Below, piece by piece: positions 47,934-56,436 of a stretch of 64,000 nt of DNA (positions are counted from its first letter, which is position 1; each line of letters starts with the position of its first letter). A model generated the notes under the pieces. It saw only the letters and a list, made by a program, of their open reading frames with translations, was not told the origin of the DNA and ran no database searches. The DNA comes from an uncultured Roseobacter sp. (GTDB lineage: Bacteria > Pseudomonadota > Alphaproteobacteria > Rhodobacterales > Rhodobacteraceae). The DNA is taken from contig CANMWT010000002.1 of assembly GCA_947501635.1 (NCBI GenBank), forward strand, positions 310,001-374,000, read 5' to 3'. The position numbers and the translations under genes were made by a program.

Positions 47934-47959
47934 TTGCCCCATAAACTCCCGCCGGAGGC
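47934..47959. repeat. short repeat with CTCCCGCCGGAGG core, copy 2
   Basis: TTGCCC, then ATAAACTCCCGCCGGAGGC; 20 or so of 26 positions match the copy at 29849-29874. It lies between the permease gene and the SnoaL gene within the operon. Confidence 0.6.
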
Positions 47960-47990
47960 GCATGTCTCCTGCCAAGACCAAAGGTTACAC

Positions 47991-48530
47991 ATGAAAGGCA
48001 GCCGTCCCGAACAAGCCGTGCTTACCCGAGACACGGACATGTCGAAAACCGAAGAAACACGCGCGGTCATCGAAGGCATGGTCGACGGACTCAACGATCA
48101 CCGCATTGATGACATAGGCGCATTCTTCGCCGAGAATTTTCGCTGGATGGGCAATCAGGGCTGCGGTACCAAAACCGGGTTGCGTGCGTTTCAGGATAAC
48201 TGGCAACGCCCGTTTCAAGCCGCTTTCTCCGACAAAGTCTGCGTGGATGAAGCGCGGCTCTACATGGGAGAGTGGGCTGCAGCTTTCGGGCGACAGGAAG
48301 CTACGCATTCAGGTCCCTTCATGGGGGTGGCGCCTACCGGTAAGCGGGTCGTCATCCGTTATATGGATTTTTGGAAAGTGGAGGATGGCAGGATCTCGGA
48401 CAACTGGGTGATGGTAGACTTTCCCCATGTGTTGGCGCAGCTGGGCGTGGATGTATTCAGGGGCGAGGGCTGGGAGGCTTTCGACAGAGGCGAGAAAGAA
48501 CCGCCGCGCCCCGTTAAGGGAGGAGAATAG
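47991..48530 (+). CDS. SnoaL/NTF2-fold protein (ester-cyclase-like), single domain
   Basis: A 179-residue protein of the SnoaL-like group within the NTF2 fold; members include polyketide cyclases, isomerases and many uncharacterised proteins. The fold pattern is [30 protein letters not shown], then [49 protein letters not shown]. This last segment recurs nearly intact in the tandem SnoaL protein at 49923. The start is the ATG at 47991 or 48039. It lies two bases before the HisD-like gene and is the first of three SnoaL proteins in the operon. Confidence 0.85.
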   Translation: MKGSRPEQAVLTRDTDMSKTEETRAVIEGMVDGLNDHRIDDIGAFFAENFRWMGNQGCGTKTGLRAFQDNWQRPFQAAFSDKVCVDEARLYMGEWAAAFGRQEATHSGPFMGVAPTGKRVVIRYMDFWKVEDGRISDNWVMVDFPHVLAQLGVDVFRGEGWEAFDRGEKEPPRPVKGGE

Positions 48531-48532
48531 AC

Positions 48533-49861
48533 ATGGCGATCACGTATCTAAAACGCGGAAAGAGCGATGCAGAGCGCGAAGAGGATGATGCAAAAACCCG
48601 TGCTGCAGTGGAAGGTATACTGGCAGATATCGAAAAACGCGGCGACGCGGCGGTACGCGAACTGTCCGAGAAGTTTGACAACTATTCGCCCGCGTCGTTT
48701 CGACTGAACGCGGCAGAAATTGATGATTTGATCGCACAGCTCAGCCCACGCGAGCTTGAAGATATCAAATTCGCCCAGGAACAGGTCCGCAACTTTGCCC
48801 AGGCGCAGCGCGACAGCATGCTGGATATCGAAATTGAAACGATGCCGGGCGTCATTCTTGGTCACAAGAACATACCCGTACAGTCCGTGGGCTGCTATGT
48901 GCCTGGCGGCAAGTTTCCCATGGTGGCATCTGCCCATATGTCAGTGGCAACCGCGAGTGTCGCAAAGGTGCCGCGCATCATTGCCTGCACGCCCCCGTTC
49001 AAAGGCAAGCCAAACCCGGCTGTGATTGCCGCCATGCATATGGGGGGAGCGCATGAGATTTACGTCATGGGTGGTATTCAGGCCGTGGGCGCGATGGCGC
49101 TCGGGACAGATACGATTGATCCGGTGCATATGCTCGTGGGGCCGGGAAATGCTTTTGTGGCGGAGGCAAAACGCCAGCTTTTTGGACGGGTTGGCATCGA
49201 CCTTTTTGCAGGCCCGACCGAAACCATGGTGATTGCGGATGAAACGGTGGATGCCGAGATGTGCGCCACGGATCTGCTTGGACAAGCCGAGCATGGCTAT
49301 AATTCCCCAGCAGTTTTGTTGACCAACTCGCGTAAACTGGCCGAAGAGACTCTGACCGAAATCAACCGTATCCTGACCATCCTGCCCACGGCGGACACCG
49401 CGCGCGTCAGTTGGGCCGATTATGGAGAGGTGATCCTATGCGACACCTATGAAGAGATGCTTCAGGTGGCCGACGATATTGCCTCGGAACATGTGCAGGT
49501 GATGACTGATCGCGATGACTGGTTCTTGGAGAATATGACCTGCTACGGCGCTTTATTTTTGGGACCACGCACGAATGTGGCCAACGGAGATAAGGTTATT
49601 GGGACCAATCACACGTTGCCCACCAAAAAGGCAGGTCGGTATACGGGCGGTTTGTGGGTCGGCAAGTTCCTGAAAACGCATAGCTATCAGAGGATTTTGA
49701 CTGATGAGGCCGCGGCTGAGATCGGTGCTTATGGGTCGCGGTTGTGCATGTTGGAGGGCTTTGTCGGGCATGCCGAGCAGTGTAATTTGCGGGTCCGGCG
49801 GTATGGCGGCGTCAATGTGCCCTATGGCGCCGGCGCGCCTGCGCAAGAGGCGGCGGAGTAG
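48533..49861 (+). CDS. histidinol dehydrogenase family enzyme, HpsN-like (possible sulfopropanediol 3-dehydrogenase)
   Basis: A 442-residue zinc- and NAD-dependent dehydrogenase of the HisD family. Zinc ligands Gln251 and His254 ([10 protein letters not shown]), Asp353 and His413 are in place, as is the catalytic pair Glu319-His320 (SEHVQVM). No his gene is near, and the sequence as I recall it is closer to HpsN, which oxidises 2,3-dihydroxypropane-1-sulfonate to sulfolactate, than to biosynthetic HisD. Like HpsN it probably oxidises a primary alcohol to the acid in two steps. It follows the SnoaL gene by two bases; a repeat separates it from the next gene. Confidence 0.83.
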   Translation: MAITYLKRGKSDAEREEDDAKTRAAVEGILADIEKRGDAAVRELSEKFDNYSPASFRLNAAEIDDLIAQLSPRELEDIKFAQEQVRNFAQAQRDSMLDIEIETMPGVILGHKNIPVQSVGCYVPGGKFPMVASAHMSVATASVAKVPRIIACTPPFKGKPNPAVIAAMHMGGAHEIYVMGGIQAVGAMALGTDTIDPVHMLVGPGNAFVAEAKRQLFGRVGIDLFAGPTETMVIADETVDAEMCATDLLGQAEHGYNSPAVLLTNSRKLAEETLTEINRILTILPTADTARVSWADYGEVILCDTYEEMLQVADDIASEHVQVMTDRDDWFLENMTCYGALFLGPRTNVANGDKVIGTNHTLPTKKAGRYTGGLWVGKFLKTHSYQRILTDEAAAEIGAYGSRLCMLEGFVGHAEQCNLRVRRYGGVNVPYGAGAPAQEAAE

Positions 49862-49920
49862 GGGGCTCTGCCCCCCGGTGCGCGGCACCTTCCCCCCGGG
49901 ATGTATTGGGACCAAAGAAG
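49861..49920 (+). repeat. Roseobacter-type GC-rich intergenic repeat, copy 4
   Basis: GGGGGC/GCCCCC hairpin, GC-rich spacer, CCCCCGGGAT, then GACCAAAGAAG. It begins on the last base of the HisD-like stop codon. Its final AAGAAG stands where the ribosome site of the next gene should be. Confidence 0.8.
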
Positions 49921-49922
49921 AT

Positions 49923-50969
49923 ATGGATGTGCATTCACGACATAAAGAGGTTCTCGCGCCTTTACGCGCTGCGCTGTATGACTTTGATCTGGCGGCAGTG
50001 CGGCGTGTTCTTTTTGATATTTGCGCGCCGGATGTTGTGTTCCGGCTGGCCTATCCTTTTGAGACCATCCAAGGTGTTGACGCTTTTGTCGAACGCGTTT
50101 TTGTACCTTTGCAGGCAAGTTGGCCCGATCTGGAGCGGCGCGACTATATTGTGATGGCGGGACCTACGCCGGAAGGCGCGGATTGGGTCGGCTGTGGCGG
50201 CTACTATACCGGCGCGTTCATGGCGCCGTGGTTGGATGTTCCGCCGACAGGCCATCTTGCGCATATGCGGTTTCATGAATTCTACAGGTTCAAGGATGGC
50301 AAGATCACCGAGATGCAGGCGCTATGGGATATTCCTGAGGTGATGATGCAGGCGCGGGCCTGGCCCATGAGCCCCAGTCTGGGGCGCGAATGGGCGGTGC
50401 CCGGTCCTGCGACGTGCGACGGTATTTTGACCGGCGCCCATGATCCGCAGATCAGTACGGCCACCTGCCAGCATATCATCGATATGTTGGAGTATCTCAA
50501 AAAGCACCCCAGTCAGGGCGGGCCTGAAGTGATGGAGATGGAACGGTTCTGGCATCCCAAGATGTCATGGTACGGGCCGGCGGGCATTGGCACAGGGCGC
50601 GGACAACGCGGCTTTCGTCATTGGCACCAGATACCCTTCCTTAACGCGATGCCGGATCGTGGGCAGTATGTGGAAGATATCGAATACCATTTCTTCGGAG
50701 ATGGGAGCTATGCGGCGGTGACGGGCTGGCCAGATATGTATCAGAGCATCACGCATGACGGCTGGCTGGGCATTGCGCCCACGGGCAAGAAGATCGAAAT
50801 GCGCAGCCTTGATTTCTGGCGTCTTGAAAACGGGTTGATCCGCGAGAACTGGGTTCTGGTCGATTTGCTGCATATGTACGATCAGATCGGCGTTGATGTC
50901 TTTGCCCGGATGCGGGAGTTCAATAAGGCGCGCAGCGGATTTGATCCTGAAAGCGGGGTGGCATTGTGA
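49923..50969 (+). CDS. tandem SnoaL/NTF2-fold protein
   Basis: A 348-residue protein built of two SnoaL domains, about residues 8-140 (LRAALYDFDLAAVRRVLFDICAPDVVFRLAYP...) and about 190-335 (MERFWHPKMSWYGPAGIGTGRG...IAPTGKKIEMRSLDFWRLENGLIRENWVLVDLLHMYDQIG). The second domain is clearly related to the single-domain protein at 47991. No catalytic role is known for tandem forms. The start is the ATG at 49923; the frame itself opens inside the upstream gene. Its ribosome site (AAGAAG) is the end of the repeat element. The stop overlaps the SDR start (GTGA). Confidence 0.85.
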   Translation: MDVHSRHKEVLAPLRAALYDFDLAAVRRVLFDICAPDVVFRLAYPFETIQGVDAFVERVFVPLQASWPDLERRDYIVMAGPTPEGADWVGCGGYYTGAFMAPWLDVPPTGHLAHMRFHEFYRFKDGKITEMQALWDIPEVMMQARAWPMSPSLGREWAVPGPATCDGILTGAHDPQISTATCQHIIDMLEYLKKHPSQGGPEVMEMERFWHPKMSWYGPAGIGTGRGQRGFRHWHQIPFLNAMPDRGQYVEDIEYHFFGDGSYAAVTGWPDMYQSITHDGWLGIAPTGKKIEMRSLDFWRLENGLIRENWVLVDLLHMYDQIGVDVFARMREFNKARSGFDPESGVAL

Positions 50970-51727
50970 AGGTGTTGCCAAAATCTCCGGGTTTCGATCT
51001 GGCAGGCAAACGGGCCTTGGTGACGGGCGCATCTTCGGGGATCGGGCTTGCTTGTGCCGCCGCTTTGGCTGAAGCAGGTGCGCATGTTGTTTGTGCCGCG
51101 CGGCGCGAAGGCCCCTTGGCAGAGGTTGTGGCTGCGATGTCGCAGGCGGGTTTTTCCGCCGAGGTTCTGGTACTGGATCAGACTGATCTTGTCAGGTTGG
51201 AGGAGGTTTTCGCCACGTCCTTTGACGTGGTCGTCAATTCTGCTGGGCTTGCGCGCCACAATGCCGCGGTAGAGACTTTGCCGGAAGACTTTGACGCGGT
51301 CATGGGGATCAACTTGCGGTCAGCCTATTTTCTGTCGTCCTATGCCGCACGGGCTTTGATGGGCGCCGGGCGCGCGGGGTCGATCATTCATATTTCCAGC
51401 CAGATGGGGCAGGTGGGTGGCATTGACCGCGCTGTGTACTGCGCTTCCAAGCATGGGTTGGAAGGCATGGTAAAATCCATGGCGATTGAGTGGGGCAAGG
51501 CTGGTATCCGCATCAACACGGTCGGGCCGACCTTCATTCGAACACCGCTCACACAGGTGACCTTTGAAAACCCCGAACGTCTGGCCTGGATCATGGAAAA
51601 GATCAAATTACCGCGCGTGGGTGAAGTCGAAGACATTATGGGTGCTGTGCTTTTTCTGGCGTCGGATGCCTCTGCGATGGTCACGGGCACGTCGCTTTTG
51701 GTGGATGGAGGCTGGACCGCAGACTGA
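50966..51727 (+). CDS. short-chain dehydrogenase/reductase
   Basis: A 253-residue NAD(P)-dependent oxidoreductase of the classical SDR type. The cofactor loop is TGASSGIGLACA (about 20-31), NSAG is at about 91-94, and the active site has Ser in HISSQMGQVGG and the Tyr-x-x-x-Lys pair YCASK. The substrate is probably an alcohol or ketone intermediate of the pathway in this operon. It starts with a GTG overlapping the previous stop, and its stop overlaps the LacI start (TGATG). Confidence 0.93.
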   Translation: MKVLPKSPGFDLAGKRALVTGASSGIGLACAAALAEAGAHVVCAARREGPLAEVVAAMSQAGFSAEVLVLDQTDLVRLEEVFATSFDVVVNSAGLARHNAAVETLPEDFDAVMGINLRSAYFLSSYAARALMGAGRAGSIIHISSQMGQVGGIDRAVYCASKHGLEGMVKSMAIEWGKAGIRINTVGPTFIRTPLTQVTFENPERLAWIMEKIKLPRVGEVEDIMGAVLFLASDASAMVTGTSLLVDGGWTAD

Positions 51728-52752
51728 TGGGCAAAGTAACTTCCCTCGATGTGGCTGAAAGGGCTGGTGTGAGCCGGTCCGCTGTCAGTCGGGTCTTTAC
51801 ACCCGGCGCATCTGTCAGTTCGGCCACCCGTGACAAGGTGCGTAAGGCTGCCGCGGCATTGGGCTATCGTCCCAATGTCCTGGCCCGTGCGATGAATACC
51901 GGGCGCAGCCGCATCATCGGGCTGGTGGTGGCTTATCTGGAAAATCAGTTTTACCCCGAAGCCATAGAACGGCTTTCCAAGGCGCTGCAGGCCGAGGGCT
52001 ATCATGTGCTGGTTTTCATGGCCTCTAACGATGAGGCCGCGACACAGTCGGTTATTGACGAGTTGCTCGACTATCAGGTGGACGCAATCATCGCCGCTTC
52101 GGTCGGGCTTTCCAGTGACCTGACGCAGCGTTGTGAAGGGCTGGGCATTCCGATTGTGCTGTTCAACCGGCATCAGTATGATGAACGGCTGACGTCAGTG
52201 ACGTCGGACAATGTCACGGGCGGGCGCAAACTGGCAGAGTTTCTGGTCGCGGGCAGTCACGAGCGGATCGCACATATCGCCGGTTGGGAAGGTGCGTCGA
52301 CCCAGATAGACCGCGAGGCCGGTTTCATGGAAGGCTTGCATGCAGCCGGCGTTCCGCTTTTTGCCCGCGAGGTCGGCAACTTCAATTTTGAAACCGCCAA
52401 GGAAGCAGCGCGCGCGATGTTCAGCGCAGCAAACAGGCCGGATGCGGTGTTTGTCGCCAATGATCACATGGCCTTCGCCGTCATGGATGTGCTGCGTTTC
52501 GAACTTGGGTTACGTGTGCCGCAAGATACTTCCGTCGTCGGCTATGACGATGTCGCACTTTCGCAGTGGCCGAGCTACAACCTGACGACCGTTCGCCAGC
52601 CTGCCAACCGGATGGTGGCCGAAACTGTTCACGCACTCATGTCCCGCCTGTCCGGTGAGGATACCGCCCCAAGGCGCATCGCCCTTGACGGGCCTCTGAT
52701 GATCCGCGGCTCGGCCCGCTTACCGAAGGACCCTTCCCATGCAAGGATTTGA
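51727..52752 (+). CDS. LacI family transcriptional regulator
   Basis: A 341-residue regulator. The helix-turn-helix VTSLDVAERAGVSRSAVSRVF is at the N-terminus, followed by the hinge-helix region RPNVLARAM and a periplasmic-binding-protein-like effector domain (IIGLVVAYLENQFYP ... VFVANDHMAFAVMDVLR ... VVGYDDVALSQW). It is embedded within the operon rather than beside it. The likely target is the 20-bp palindrome at 43147-43166 upstream of the first gene, giving autoregulation. The effector is probably the imported substrate or a breakdown product. It overlaps the next gene by 14 bases. Confidence 0.95.
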   Translation: MGKVTSLDVAERAGVSRSAVSRVFTPGASVSSATRDKVRKAAAALGYRPNVLARAMNTGRSRIIGLVVAYLENQFYPEAIERLSKALQAEGYHVLVFMASNDEAATQSVIDELLDYQVDAIIAASVGLSSDLTQRCEGLGIPIVLFNRHQYDERLTSVTSDNVTGGRKLAEFLVAGSHERIAHIAGWEGASTQIDREAGFMEGLHAAGVPLFAREVGNFNFETAKEAARAMFSAANRPDAVFVANDHMAFAVMDVLRFELGLRVPQDTSVVGYDDVALSQWPSYNLTTVRQPANRMVAETVHALMSRLSGEDTAPRRIALDGPLMIRGSARLPKDPSHARI

Positions 52753-53707
52753 CGCGAAATTCAAAGATTTTCCTGACTATATCATCGGGATTACAAAGGA
52801 AATCTGGGAGGATCGTGGGATTGCAACTCTGCATCAGTATTACTCGGATGATATTGTGGTGCGCTCGCCTGCCTCGGTCGTTGTGGGCAACCAGAATGTA
52901 ATCGGTGCTACGATGGCCACTCTGGCCGAGTTCCCCGATCGCACGCTTTTGGGCGAAGACGTGATCTGGTCGGGGACGCCGGAGGAGGGCATGCTGTCGT
53001 CGCACAGGTTGCTAAGTACGGCGACACATGCGCGTGACGGTGTTTATGGCAAGGCAACTGGCAGAAAGCTGACCTACCGCATTCTTGCGGATTGCCATGC
53101 GATCAACAACCAGATCAACGACGAGTGGCTGATACGCGATCAGGGAGCGATTGTCCGTCAACTGGGATGGGATCCCAAAGACTACGCTGCTGATCTGATC
53201 ACCAGGGAAGGGGGTGCGGAAAACTGCATTAAGCCGCTCACTCCGCAAACAGATCAGCCGGGGCCTTACAAGGGCAGGGGCAACGACAATGAATGGGGCG
53301 CGAAATACGCAGATATCCTGTCGCGCATCATGGGCGCGGATATGGCGGTCATTCCGGTCGCGTATGACCGTGCGGCGCATCTTGAGTATCCGGGTGGTGT
53401 AACCGGCCATGGTCACGGTGATGCGGATCAGTTCTGGATGGGGCTGCGTGCGTCTTTCCCGGATGCCGTTTTCCAGATCGATCACCAGATCGGGCGCGAT
53501 GAACCGTTGATGCCGCCACGGGCCGCGGTCCGCTGGTCTTTGTCTGGCAAACATTCGGGGTGGGGGACCTTTGGAGCACCCACCGGGGCAGATATCTATC
53601 TGCTTGGCATCTGCCACGCGGAATTCGGGCCTTGGGGGATGCGGCGCGAGTATGTGATTTATGACGAGACGACGATCTGGAAGCAGATATTGTTGCACAC
53701 GGGGTAA
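52739..53707 (+). CDS. tandem SnoaL/NTF2-fold protein (second type)
   Basis: A 322-residue protein with two SnoaL-like domains, about 10-145 (ITKEIWEDRGIATLHQYYSDDIVVRSPASVVVG) and about 180-315 (QFWMGLRASFPDAVFQIDHQIGRDEPLMPPRAAVRWSLSGKHSGWGTFG). It shares the fold and tandem layout, but little sequence, with the protein at 49923. No reaction is known. The ATG at 52739 lies inside the end of the LacI gene, so translation is coupled. It is followed three bases later by the PNPOx-like gene. Confidence 0.84.
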   Translation: MQGFDAKFKDFPDYIIGITKEIWEDRGIATLHQYYSDDIVVRSPASVVVGNQNVIGATMATLAEFPDRTLLGEDVIWSGTPEEGMLSSHRLLSTATHARDGVYGKATGRKLTYRILADCHAINNQINDEWLIRDQGAIVRQLGWDPKDYAADLITREGGAENCIKPLTPQTDQPGPYKGRGNDNEWGAKYADILSRIMGADMAVIPVAYDRAAHLEYPGGVTGHGHGDADQFWMGLRASFPDAVFQIDHQIGRDEPLMPPRAAVRWSLSGKHSGWGTFGAPTGADIYLLGICHAEFGPWGMRREYVIYDETTIWKQILLHTG

Positions 53708-53710
53708 AAG

Positions 53711-54322
53711 ATGGATCACTTCGGAACATTGATGTTTACCGACGCTGTGCAGCGGGAACAAACCGCGCAAGGTTCCCGCGAGACCTATGCGCGGATGACA
53801 CAGCGTCCGGCGCCGGTTGGATTAGGCGAGGATGAAATTGCTTTTTTAACCACGCGCACCTCTGTCTACATGGCAACGGTTTCTCAGACCGGTTGGCCTT
53901 ACGTGCAGCATCGCGGTGGACCACGCGGCTTTATCAAGGTAGCCGACCCTTTGACGATCGCCTTTGCCGACTATCGCGGCAACCGGCAGTTTGTCAGCAA
54001 GGGTAACCTAACAACCGACGACCGCGTGTCGCTCTTTGCGATGGATTATCCGCGAAAGGCGCGACTGAAGCTGCTGGGCCATGCCGTCATGCAATCAGCC
54101 GAGAATGCGCCCGATCTGGCAGAGCAATTGGCAACTGAAGGGCAAGGCAAAGTTGAACGTGTTGTGACGATAAAAATCGCAGCCTTTGACTGGAACTGCC
54201 CGCAATTCATCACACCAAGGTTCGATGCCGAGGAAATGGCGGCCCTTGTCGGCCCCGAGATCACGCGGTTGGAGAACCGTATCGCAGAGTTGGAAGCCGA
54301 ACTCGCCGATCTGCGTTCATGA
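53711..54322 (+). CDS. pyridoxamine 5'-phosphate oxidase-like flavin-binding protein
   Basis: A 203-residue protein with a split-barrel flavin-binding fold of the PNPOx-like family. The pattern is FLTTRTSVYMATVSQTGWPYVQHRGGPRGF, then IAFADYRGNRQFVSKGNL, typical of the longer AGZ/Pnp-ox subgroup found near oxidation pathways. A C-terminal coiled coil (about 180-203, ITRLENRIAELEAELADL) may hold the dimer. It could use FMN or F420-like flavins as a reductase or oxidase. It is three bases after the tandem SnoaL gene and followed by a cupin gene. Confidence 0.88.
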   Translation: MDHFGTLMFTDAVQREQTAQGSRETYARMTQRPAPVGLGEDEIAFLTTRTSVYMATVSQTGWPYVQHRGGPRGFIKVADPLTIAFADYRGNRQFVSKGNLTTDDRVSLFAMDYPRKARLKLLGHAVMQSAENAPDLAEQLATEGQGKVERVVTIKIAAFDWNCPQFITPRFDAEEMAALVGPEITRLENRIAELEAELADLRS

Positions 54323-54338
54323 AAAGAAAGAGACTGCA

Positions 54339-55307
54339 ATGACACCCCAGGAAATGGAAAGCCGCATCGTTCGCTATGGCGACCTGCGACCTTGTAAAAC
54401 CGCCTTTATCGATGCCCATACACCGGGCTCGGATCAGAAAGAGAATTTTACGATTATCGGGGGCGGTGTCTCGGAAAGCGCGGATCAGCATGTGCATATC
54501 GCCTTGCCGCATGGTTTTAACATTGGCGCCGCAGGGCAACCGCCAAAGTGCCGTAACTCGCTGCATAGCCATCGCACGGCCGAAGTCTTTTTTGTCCTGT
54601 CCGGCAGATGGCGTTTTTTCTGGGGCCGATGGGGCGACGCGGGCGAGGTCGTGCTGGAAGAGGGTGACATCTTTAACATCCCGACCGGTATCTTCCGCGG
54701 TTTCGAAAACATTGGAAATGATTACGGAATGATCATGGCCATCCTTGGGGGAGACGACGCCGGCGGGGGCGTGATCTGGGCGCCGCAGGTGATCGAAGAT
54801 GCCGCCGGCCACGGGTTGGTTCTTTCGGAAGAGGGCAAGCTTTATGACGGAACCAAGGGCCAAAGCCTGCCGGCGGGCGTCAAACCGATGCCATTGTTGA
54901 GCGACGAGGAGTTGTCGGCGTTTCCAGAACCCTCAACAGCCGATGTGGTGCCGCACTACGTGGCACGATACTGGGACATGGTTGCCCTTTCAGACCGCAA
55001 ACCGGCCAAGGTTATTGGTGCGCAGGGCATGCTGCGCGACAAGCCGGGCTTTGAGGTTGATATGGTCACGCGCGCTTCTGCGACGGACAAGATGCACAAA
55101 CATGACCGCCCGTCGGTGCTGATGCCCGTGCGCGGACACTGGCGGGTCAACTGGGAAGGCGGCAGTACGACGCTTGCACCGGGAGATACGATGTCGGTGC
55201 CCGAAGAGATCATGCATTCGGCGGTGCCCTCGATGACAGGGAACGCAAGCCTTTTCCACATTGTGGCAACAGATGACGCGCCCGGCGCGACATGGGCGGG
55301 AGAATAA
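54339..55307 (+). CDS. double-domain cupin protein
   Basis: A 322-residue bicupin. The first cupin is at about 55-150 (RNSLHSHRTAEVFFVLSGRWRFFWG ... EGDIFNIPTGIFRGFENIG), with His-x-His and Glu ligands. The second is at about 240-310 (HKHDRPSVLMPVRGHWRVNWEGG ... DTMSVPEEIMHSAVP). Both cupins retain metal-type His, so it may be a dioxygenase or isomerase. The start is the ATG at 54339, 17 bases after the previous stop. The MetE-like gene begins two bases after its stop. A related but distinct double cupin is fused to a VOC domain at 16278. Confidence 0.85.
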   Translation: MTPQEMESRIVRYGDLRPCKTAFIDAHTPGSDQKENFTIIGGGVSESADQHVHIALPHGFNIGAAGQPPKCRNSLHSHRTAEVFFVLSGRWRFFWGRWGDAGEVVLEEGDIFNIPTGIFRGFENIGNDYGMIMAILGGDDAGGGVIWAPQVIEDAAGHGLVLSEEGKLYDGTKGQSLPAGVKPMPLLSDEELSAFPEPSTADVVPHYVARYWDMVALSDRKPAKVIGAQGMLRDKPGFEVDMVTRASATDKMHKHDRPSVLMPVRGHWRVNWEGGSTTLAPGDTMSVPEEIMHSAVPSMTGNASLFHIVATDDAPGATWAGE

Positions 55308-55308
55308 C

Positions 55309-56436
55309 ATGTCGATCAGTGTCACACATGTAGGGTCGCTGCCGCGCACGCAGGAAGTTGTCGATTTCATTTTCGCGCGGGAGCGAGAGGAACCTTACGA
55401 CCCTGCGGCTTTTGACGCTGCAATGGCGCGGGCCGTTTCAGACACGGTCGCCAAACAGGTGGCAGCAGGCGTCGATATTGTCAGCGATGGCGAGACGTCC
55501 AAGATTTCCTACGCGACTTATGTGAAAGACCGCTACACAGGGTTTTCCGGGGACAGTCCGCGCAACCCGCCGGGAGATCTGAAACTCTTTCCCAGTTTTC
55601 TCAAACGCTTGGCGAATGATGGTGGCACACCTAAATATGCACGCCCCATGTGTACCGGCGAGGTGCGTTCCAAAGGGCAGGGCGAGTTGGGCAAGGACAT
55701 TGCAAACCTCAAAGCGGCCATGGCCGAGCATGGGCGCGCCCGAGGGTTTATGAACGCGGCCTCACCGGGGGTCATCTCGCTGTTTTTGCAAAATGATCAC
55801 TATCCTACGCGTGACGCTTATCTGGCGGCTTTGGCAGATGCGATGCGCGAGGAATACGAAACGATCGTGGCTGCAGGTCTGGATTTGCAACTGGATTGTC
55901 CTGATCTGGCGCTCTCGCGTCATATGTTGTTTCAGGATCTGACGGATGAAGAATTTGTAGCTGTTGCCGCGTCGCACGTTGAGGCGCTGAACCATGCGTT
56001 GGCAAATGTACCCGCCGAACGGGTTCGCATACATATCTGCTGGGGCAATTACGAGGGGCCTCATGTTTGTGATATCGGGATGGCGCAAGTCTTTGACACG
56101 CTGATGTCTGCCAAGGCACGCTATGTGCTGTTCGAGACGTCAAATCCCCGCCATGCGCATGAGTGGACGGTTTTCCGTGACCGTAGGGCCGACATCCCCG
56201 ACGATAAGGTGCTGGTGCCCGGCGTGGTCGATACAACGACAAACTTTGTTGAGCATCCCGAAGTTGTGGCCCAACGGCTTGAGCGGTTTATCCCGATTGT
56301 CGGAAAGGACCGCGTGATCGCGGGATCGGACTGTGGTTTTGGCACTTTTGCGGGTTTCGGATCGGTTGATCCGGATATCGCTTATGCCAAGCTGCAGTCT
56401 CTGTCTGAAGGGGCCGCGATTGCGGCAGCGCGTTGA
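55309..56436 (+). CDS. single-domain MetE-like zinc thiol-alkyltransferase
   Basis: A 375-residue protein matching the C-terminal catalytic barrel of cobalamin-independent methionine synthase. The zinc triad is visible as His242-x-Cys244 (IHICWGN) and Cys342 (GSDCGFG), with Glu276 between. The N-terminal half of full MetE is absent. Known enzymes of this short form include epoxyalkane:coenzyme M transferase and core-MetE proteins, all of which join or cleave a carbon-sulfur bond at a zinc-bound thiolate. Its place in a breakdown operon beside an HpsN-like enzyme suggests such a step here. The ATG at 55309 is 2 bases after the cupin stop; the stop overlaps the RraA start. Confidence 0.85.
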   Translation: MSISVTHVGSLPRTQEVVDFIFAREREEPYDPAAFDAAMARAVSDTVAKQVAAGVDIVSDGETSKISYATYVKDRYTGFSGDSPRNPPGDLKLFPSFLKRLANDGGTPKYARPMCTGEVRSKGQGELGKDIANLKAAMAEHGRARGFMNAASPGVISLFLQNDHYPTRDAYLAALADAMREEYETIVAAGLDLQLDCPDLALSRHMLFQDLTDEEFVAVAASHVEALNHALANVPAERVRIHICWGNYEGPHVCDIGMAQVFDTLMSAKARYVLFETSNPRHAHEWTVFRDRRADIPDDKVLVPGVVDTTTNFVEHPEVVAQRLERFIPIVGKDRVIAGSDCGFGTFAGFGSVDPDIAYAKLQSLSEGAAIAAAR

